A stretch of DNA of 64,000 bases. It comes from Streptomyces sp. CB02261. GTDB taxonomy: Bacteria; Actinomycetota; Actinomycetes; Streptomycetales; Streptomycetaceae. The notes under the pieces are model-generated. The model was not told the origin of the DNA. It ran no database searches and saw nothing but the letters and a program-made list of their open reading frames with translations. The stretch is taken from assembly GCF_001905665.1 (NCBI RefSeq), contig NZ_LIVX01000015.1:62001-126000 (forward strand), written 5' to 3'. The position numbers and the translations under genes were made by a program. Shown here one piece after another: positions 59,515 through 64,000 of the stretch; position 1 is the stretch's first letter; every line of letters starts with the position of its first letter.

Positions 59515-60660
59515 TCAGGCCGCCGTCGGGTCCACGATCCACTGGCCCTTGCGCATGACGCCCTTGAGGTTGAACTCGGCGTCGAGGACCGCGATGTCGG
59601 CGTCCTTGCCGGGCTCCAGCGAGCCGACGCGGTCGTACACGCCGAGGAGCCGGGCGGGGTTGGCGGAGATCGCCTCGACGATCGCCGGGACGGGGAGGCG
59701 GTCGATGGTGGCGGCGCGCTTGAACGCGCGGTCCAGGGTGAGGGTCGAGCCGGCGATGGAGTCGCCTTCGACGAGGCGGGCGACGCTGTCCTTCACCTCG
59801 ACCTCGAGCGTGCCGAGCATGTACCGGCCGTCGCCGAAGCCCGCCGCGTCCATCGCGTCGGTGATGAAGGCGACGCGCGCGGGGCCCGCGTGGTGGAACG
59901 CGAACTCCAGGGCGGCGGGGTGGAGGTGGGTGCCGTCGTTGATGAGCTCGACGGTGATCCGCTCGTCCTCCAGGAGGGCGGCGATGGGGCCCGGCGCGCG
60001 GTGACCGAGGCCGGGCATCGCGTTGTAGAGGTGGGTGGCGACGGTCGCGCCCGCGTCGATGGCCTGGACGGTCTGCTCGTACGTCGCGTCGGTGTGGCCG
60101 ATGGCGGCGATCACGCCGTGCTCGGCGAGGAGGCGTACGGAGTCGATGCCGCCGGGCAGCTCGGTGGCGAGGGTGACCATCTTGGCCTGGCCCCGGGCGG
60201 CGTCGACCAGCTTGCGCACCTCGGCCGGGTCGGGGTGGCGCAGCAGCGTCTCGTCGTGGGCGCCCTTGCGGCAGGGGGAGATGAACGGGCCCTCGAAGTG
60301 GAGGCCGGCGATCTCGCCCTGCTCGGCGAGCTCGGAGAGCATCCCGGCCCGGTGGGTGAGGAAGTCCATCTCGCCGGTGACGAAGGAGGCGACGACGGTG
60401 GTGGCGCCGTGCAGCCGGTGGGTGTGGACGCCCTTGAGGACCTCGTCGACGGTGCCGGAGGTGAAGGAGGCGCCGCCGCCGCCGTGGTTGTGCATGTCGA
60501 CGAAGCCGGGGACGAGCCAGTGGCCGGTCAGGTCCACGACGGGCGCGCCCTCGGGAGCTGCGCCGGTGATGCGGTCACCCGTGACGATCACGCGTCCGTT
60601 CTCGACGATCCCGGTGGGCAGCACGACGTGTGCGCCGGCGAGAACCTTGTGATCGGCCAT
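59515..60660 (-). CDS. nagA: N-acetylglucosamine-6-phosphate deacetylase
   Basis: 381 aa amidohydrolase. Metal-site motifs VPGFVDMHNHGGGGASFTSG, GLHFEGPFISPCRKGAH (Glu), IGHTDATYEQ and HLYNAMPGLGHR, FITDAMDAAG (catalytic Asp). Converts GlcNAc-6-P to GlcN-6-P, the DasR effector. Its ATG shares one base with the nagK stop (TGATG), so the two are translationally coupled, nagK first. The operon is under a dre-like site. Confidence 0.96.
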   Translation of the reverse strand: MADHKVLAGAHVVLPTGIVENGRVIVTGDRITGAAPEGAPVVDLTGHWLVPGFVDMHNHGGGGASFTSGTVDEVLKGVHTHRLHGATTVVASFVTGEMDFLTHRAGMLSELAEQGEIAGLHFEGPFISPCRKGAHDETLLRHPDPAEVRKLVDAARGQAKMVTLATELPGGIDSVRLLAEHGVIAAIGHTDATYEQTVQAIDAGATVATHLYNAMPGLGHRAPGPIAALLEDERITVELINDGTHLHPAALEFAFHHAGPARVAFITDAMDAAGFGDGRYMLGTLEVEVKDSVARLVEGDSIAGSTLTLDRAFKRAATIDRLPVPAIVEAISANPARLLGVYDRVGSLEPGKDADIAVLDAEFNLKGVMRKGQWIVDPTAA

Positions 60661-61610
60661 CAGGTGGAAACCTCCGAGTCGGTGGAGTGCTGGTCGGCGA
60701 GCAGGTCCCAGGCGAGAAGGCCCGCGCCCAGGCATCCGGCGGTGTCCCCGAGGGCTGCCGGGACGATGGCGGGCAGCTTCTGGAACGTGACTCGCTCCTC
60801 CACCGCGGCCCGGAGTGGTGTGAACAAGGTTTCCCCCGCCTCGGCCAGACCGCCACCGATGACGAGCGTGCGCGGGTCCAGCAGGGTGAGCGCGGTGACG
60901 AGGCCGTCGGCGAGGGCGTCGACGGCGTCCTGCCAGATCCGGAGGGCGGCGGTGTCGCCGGACTCGACGGCCTTGGCGCAGCCGGCGGCGTCGGCGTCCG
61001 GGTCGCCACTGGCCTCGGCCCAGGCCTGCGAGACGGCGGAGGCGGAGGCGTACCGCTCCAGGCAGCCGCGCTGGCCGCAGGGGCAGGCGGTGCCGCCGGG
61101 CCGGACGACGATGTGGCCGATCTCGCCGGCGTAGCCGTGGGCGCCGGCCTCGATGCGGTCGCCGATGCCGATGGCGCCCGCGATGCCGGTGCCGAGGGGC
61201 ACGAAGAGGAAGCGGTCGGCGCCGTTGCCCGCGCCGATGCGGCCTTCGGCGAGGCCGCCGGTGCGGACGTCGTGGCCGAGGGCGACGGGGATGCCGTCGA
61301 GGCGGCCGCTGAGGAGTTCGCGGAGGGGAACGTCGCGCCAGCCGAGGTTGGCGGCGTAGACGGCGATGCCGTTCTCGGCGTCGACGATTCCGGGGACGGC
61401 GACTCCGGCGGCCGCGGCGGGCTGTCCGAACCGCTCCGCGCCGAGGGTGCGGAGGTCTTCGGCGAAGCCGAGGATCGTCTCCACGACCGCCTCGGGGCCG
61501 CGGTCGCGTCCGGTGGCGCGGCGGGCCTCGTGGAGGAGTGTGCCGTCCGCCCCGACGAGGGCGGCCTTCATGCCGGTGCCGCCCACATCCAGGGCGATGA
61601 CGTGTCTCAC
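60660..61610 (-). CDS. nagK: ROK-family N-acetylglucosamine kinase
   Basis: 316 aa. ROK kinase: ATP loop IALDVGGTGMKAALVG, GIVDAENGIAVYAANLGW, LGHDVRTGGLAEG (catalytic Asp), GHIVVRPGGTACPCGQRGCLERYAS (zinc-binding CxCGxxGCxE) and VIGGGLAEAG. Phosphorylates GlcNAc to GlcNAc-6-P for the coupled NagA. The GTG at 61610 has no Shine-Dalgarno and lies 7 bases after CAGACT, so the mRNA may be leaderless. A dre-like site (61639-61654) overlaps the -35 region. Confidence 0.94.
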   Translation of the reverse strand: MRHVIALDVGGTGMKAALVGADGTLLHEARRATGRDRGPEAVVETILGFAEDLRTLGAERFGQPAAAAGVAVPGIVDAENGIAVYAANLGWRDVPLRELLSGRLDGIPVALGHDVRTGGLAEGRIGAGNGADRFLFVPLGTGIAGAIGIGDRIEAGAHGYAGEIGHIVVRPGGTACPCGQRGCLERYASASAVSQAWAEASGDPDADAAGCAKAVESGDTAALRIWQDAVDALADGLVTALTLLDPRTLVIGGGLAEAGETLFTPLRAAVEERVTFQKLPAIVPAALGDTAGCLGAGLLAWDLLADQHSTDSEVST

Positions 61611-61638
61611 GGGGGACAGTCTGGCGCGCGGGTACCCA

Positions 61639-61654
61639 AAAGGTCTAGTCCACT
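61639..61654. promoter_or_regulatory. DasR-like dre at the nagK promoter
   Basis: AAAGGTCTAGTCCACT (reverse AGTGGACTAGACCTTT) differs at about three positions from a perfect dre. On the minus strand TAGACC inside the site is 18 bp before CAGACT, a possible -10 placed 7 bases before the GTG start, so repressor binding would block the promoter. Confidence 0.75.
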
Positions 61655-61736
61655 GCCGAGGATTGTTGCGTACGGATACAAAATCGGGGCCCGTCATACG
61701 GCCATGCTCCCGCCGGTGTTGCGGAAGTGACACCCC

Positions 61737-61752
61737 AGTGGTGTAGACCTCA
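61737..61752. promoter_or_regulatory. DasR-like dre upstream of the solute-binding protein gene
   Basis: AGTGGTGTAGACCTCA keeps the AGTGGT-N-TAGACC core of dre. It lies 89-104 bp upstream of the lipoprotein start and 82 bp from the nagK dre, so both divergent genes could be controlled together. Confidence 0.65.
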
Positions 61753-61840
61753 GTCGGCCGCCGGGAGAGAATTGCGGCCCTGCGCAGGGCGAACAAGACG
61801 CTCGGAGCAGCTCAACGACGAGCAAAAGGTGGATGAAGCC

Positions 61841-63112
61841 GTGGAGCGGCGACGATTCCTTGGACTGACCGCGGCCGCCGCCGCACTCGGCCTGACCGCC
61901 ACGGTCGCCGGCTGCGGCTCCCTCGGGGGCGACTCCGGCGACGTGACCCTGAGACTGGTCGCCGCCGACTACGACCTCACCGGCGGAGACACCACCAAGA
62001 AGTACTGGTCCGACCTCGTCGCCGCCTTCGAGGCCAAGCACCCCGGAGTCACCGTCGAGGTACAGGTCGAGTCGTGGGACGACGTCGACCGCAAGGTCGC
62101 CGAGATGGTCGAGGCCGACCAGGCCCCCGACATCGCGCAGATCGGCGCCTACGCCGACTACGCGGCCGCCGGCGAGCTCTATGCCGCCGACGAGCTGCTC
62201 TCCATACCCGTACAGGCCAACTTCCTCGCCCCGCTCGTCGCCGCCGGCGAGCACAAGCGCACCCAGTACGGCATGCCGTTCGTGGCCTCCACCCGGCCCC
62301 TCTTCTACAACAAGGCCCTCTTCGAGGACGCCGGCGCCGAGGCCCCCACCACCTGGGCCGGGCTCGCCGCCGCCGCCGAGAAGCTGAAGGACAACGGTGT
62401 CGCCACCCCGTTCGCGCTGCCGCTCGGCCCCGAGGAGGCGCAGGCCGAGGCCCTGATGTGGCTGCTCAGCGGCGGCGGCGGCTGGACCGACGGCGCCGAC
62501 CGGTACGCCATCGACTCCGACGCCAACGTCCACACCTTCGACTGGCTCAAGAAGAACCTGGTCGGCAAGGGCCTCACCGGGCCCGTCGCCCCCGCCAAGC
62601 TCAACCGCAAGGCCGCCTTCGCCGCCTTCGCGAACGGCGACGTCGGCATGCTCAACGGCCACCCCTCGCTCCTGAAGGAGGCCGCCAAGAAGGGCGTCGA
62701 GGTCGGGCAGGTACCGCTCCCCGGCGTCGACGGTCCGGCGAAGGCCGCCATGGGCGTCGCCGACTGGATCATGGGCTTCAAGCAGAACGGTCACCGCAAG
62801 GAGATCGGCGACTTCCTGAACTTCGTCTTCAGCGACGAGAACGTGCTGAAGTTCGCCGGCGACAACGACCTCCTGCCGGTCACCGTCAGCGCCTCCACCC
62901 GCATGGAGACCGACGCCGAGCACGCCAACCTCCGGGTCTTCCTGAAGACGCTCCCGGACAGCCAGCTCCCGCCGGTCGGCAAGACCTCCTGGGCCAAGGT
63001 CAGCGAGAACATCAAGCAGAACATCGGCAAGGCCGTCACCCCGGCCGGACGCCCCGCCGACGTCCTCGGCTCCATCGGCCGACTGGCGACGGCGGCGGAG
63101 AACGCCGAGTAG
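61841..63112 (+). CDS. Extracellular solute-binding lipoprotein (sugar ABC importer)
   Basis: 423 aa. Tat-type lipoprotein signal (ERRRFLGLTAAAAALGL, lipobox VAGC), then a SBP_bac_1 fold: VTLRLVAADYDLTGGD, HPGVTVEVQVESWDDVDRKVAEMVEADQAPDIAQIG, YGMPFVASTRPLFYNKALFEDAGAEAPTTWAGLAAAAEKL, and WIMGFKQNGHRKEIGDFLNFVFSDENV. Like the DasA/NgcE-type binding proteins it probably binds an (amino-)sugar or oligosaccharide. No permease or ATPase genes adjoin it; MsiK at 28.8 kb could serve. GTG at 61841 is chosen for AAGGTGGA upstream. Divergent from nagK across dre sites. Confidence 0.9.
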   Translation: MERRRFLGLTAAAAALGLTATVAGCGSLGGDSGDVTLRLVAADYDLTGGDTTKKYWSDLVAAFEAKHPGVTVEVQVESWDDVDRKVAEMVEADQAPDIAQIGAYADYAAAGELYAADELLSIPVQANFLAPLVAAGEHKRTQYGMPFVASTRPLFYNKALFEDAGAEAPTTWAGLAAAAEKLKDNGVATPFALPLGPEEAQAEALMWLLSGGGGWTDGADRYAIDSDANVHTFDWLKKNLVGKGLTGPVAPAKLNRKAAFAAFANGDVGMLNGHPSLLKEAAKKGVEVGQVPLPGVDGPAKAAMGVADWIMGFKQNGHRKEIGDFLNFVFSDENVLKFAGDNDLLPVTVSASTRMETDAEHANLRVFLKTLPDSQLPPVGKTSWAKVSENIKQNIGKAVTPAGRPADVLGSIGRLATAAENAE

Positions 63113-63130
63113 GGGTAATAGGTTGGTCCT

Positions 63131-63400
63131 ATGACCGACGACCGGGAAGCGGCGCACGCCGCCCACGACGACGAGAGCGGGCTCGGTGAGCGCGAACGGG
63201 CCCTCCTCGCCGTCGAGCGGCGCTCCTGGCCCGGGCCCGGCGCCAAGGAGCGGGCGGTACGCGAGCGGCTCGGGCTCTCCCCGACCCGCTACTACCAGCT
63301 CCTCAACGCGCTCCTCGACGATCCGCGCGCCCTCGCCCACGACCCGGTGACCGTCAACCGCCTGCGCCGGGTCCGGGCCGAGCGGCAGCAGCGGCGCTGA
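63131..63400 (+). CDS. DUF3263 family protein (helix-turn-helix-like)
   Basis: 89 aa. The core LGERERALLAVERRSWPGPGAKERAVRERLGLSPTRYYQLLNALLDDPRAL matches DUF3263, a short actinobacterial family with a helix-turn-helix-like look, probably DNA binding. Acidic Asp/His-rich N-terminus. Begins 18 bp after the binding-protein gene and ends 58 bp before otsB, with which it is commonly linked in Streptomyces. Confidence 0.9.
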   Translation: MTDDREAAHAAHDDESGLGERERALLAVERRSWPGPGAKERAVRERLGLSPTRYYQLLNALLDDPRALAHDPVTVNRLRRVRAERQQRR

Positions 63401-63458
63401 GGCCGCCGAGGAGGACGCCCCGCTGACGACGGGCGGCTCGCGTGGGTAGGGTCGGGGC

Positions 63459-64000
63459 ATGGTCAGCAGCCTTCCGCACCCGACCACATCCGCCGGTCGC
63501 GACGGTCTGGCCGCGTTTCTCGCGCGGCCCGAGGAGGCCGTCGTCGCCCTTGACTTCGACGGCACCCTCGCCGAGATCGTCCCCGACCCCGAACAGGCCC
63601 GCGCCCACCCCGGCGCCGTCGCCGCGCTCGCCGCCCTCGCCCCCCGGGTCGCCTCCGTCGCCGTGGTGACAGGACGCCCCGCCGGGGTCGCCGTCCGCTA
63701 CGGCGGCTTCGCCGGTGTGGCCGGCCTGGAGCACCTGGTGGTCCTCGGCCACTACGGCGCCGAACGCTGGGACGCCGTCACCGGCACCGTCCAGGCCGCC
63801 GCCCCGCACCCCGGAGTGGCCTCCGTCCGCGCCGAACTCCCCGGCTTCCTGGACCGGGCCGGCGCCTGGCCCGGCGTCTGGATCGAGGAGAAGGGCCGCG
63901 CGGTCGCCGTCCACACCCGCCGCGCCTCCGACCCCGAGCGGGCCTTCGAGGCGCTGAAGGGCCCGCTGGGCGAGCTCGCCACCCACCACGGCCTGATGCT
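63459..64000 (+). CDS. otsB: Trehalose-6-phosphate phosphatase OtsB (N-terminal part, runs off the window)
   Basis: At least 180 aa, open to the end of the window. HAD motif I VVALDFDGTLAEIVPDPEQARAHP, then SVAVVTGRPAG (motif II), LVVLGHYGAERWDA (YGAE substrate motif of OtsB) and WIEEKGRAVAVHTR (KG(x)AVHxR motif). Hydrolyses trehalose-6-phosphate in the OtsA-OtsB route. Motifs III and IV of the HAD fold lie beyond the window end. ATG at 63459; only 58 bp from the DUF3263 gene. Confidence 0.95.
   Translation, partial: MVSSLPHPTTSAGRDGLAAFLARPEEAVVALDFDGTLAEIVPDPEQARAHPGAVAALAALAPRVASVAVVTGRPAGVAVRYGGFAGVAGLEHLVVLGHYGAERWDAVTGTVQAAAPHPGVASVRAELPGFLDRAGAWPGVWIEEKGRAVAVHTRRASDPERAFEALKGPLGELATHHGLM

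Overview
The window is about 64 kb of very GC-rich chromosomal DNA with strong third-position GC bias, frequent GTG starts, Tat and lipoprotein export signals, mycothiol synthesis (mshA), CarD, MsiK, a CdgB-like diguanylate cyclase and DasR-type operators. This is a Streptomyces (or very close relative) core-chromosome segment. From memory its gene order follows the S. coelicolor SCO419x-SCO428x region.

Layout. 1-5 kb: tail of a Lys/Ala-rich (HbhA-like) protein, a DUF2516 membrane protein, a response-regulator/PP2C phosphatase, an NlpC/P60 cell-wall hydrolase and a methyltransferase, followed by a non-coding GC-rich repeat block. 5-13.7 kb: mshA with a YbjN-like gene, a frameshifted beta-helix protein, an AraC regulator divergent from an MBL-fold hydrolase, an MFS transporter, gpmA (probably leaderless) and a GNAT enzyme. 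13.8-17.9 kb: a tiny Cys-rich protein and the phosphate regulon core, phoU divergent from phoR-phoP across PHO boxes. The 3' end of phoP is duplicated downstream as an 81-bp exact copy plus a 20-bp fragment. 18.5-23.2 kb: carD, ispD-ispF, cysS and rlmB. 23.3-30.2 kb: Nudix, an unknown 529-aa protein divergent from a DoxX protein, a nucleotidyltransferase, a small secreted protein, msiK and tRNA-Thr(TGT).

30.3-38.7 kb is the accessory part, starting right after the tRNA. It holds small unrecognised proteins, a HAD phosphatase, a SUKH (SMI1/KNR4) protein, a secreted PA14/fibronectin-III protein, a five-helix membrane protein and a 699-aa coiled coil-Mrr nuclease-TerD fusion. From memory, S. coelicolor carries a contractile injection system cluster in this interval; none is present here. 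38.7-48 kb: flavin oxidoreductases, an APH(6)-like kinase, GNAT, a quinone oxidoreductase behind a SoxR box, a pentapeptide-repeat protein and a flavin monooxygenase. 47.9-50.8 kb: an HbpS-SenS-SenR-like system, with a 3'-UTR tandem repeat after hbpS. 50.8-58.3 kb: an M1 metallopeptidase lipoprotein, GNAT, TerD, ArfB-like factor, flavin reductase, CdgB-like cyclase and two exported proteins. 58.4-64 kb: a PfkB sugar kinase, nagA, nagK, a solute-binding lipoprotein, DUF3263 and the start of otsB.

How it works together. Three DasR-like dre sites (upstream of msiK, nagK and the solute-binding protein) suggest amino-sugar-responsive control of the transport ATPase, GlcNAc catabolism and a binding protein. 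PhoU/PhoR/PhoP control phosphate. MshA, a SoxR-box quinone reductase and HbpS/SenS/SenR form a redox-stress layer. The CdgB-like protein feeds c-di-GMP developmental control. The best candidates for something undescribed are the Mrr-TerD fusion with its neighbours, the 30.3-33.3 kb orphan-immunity-like cluster, the phoP tail duplication and the 51-aa Cys-rich protein.
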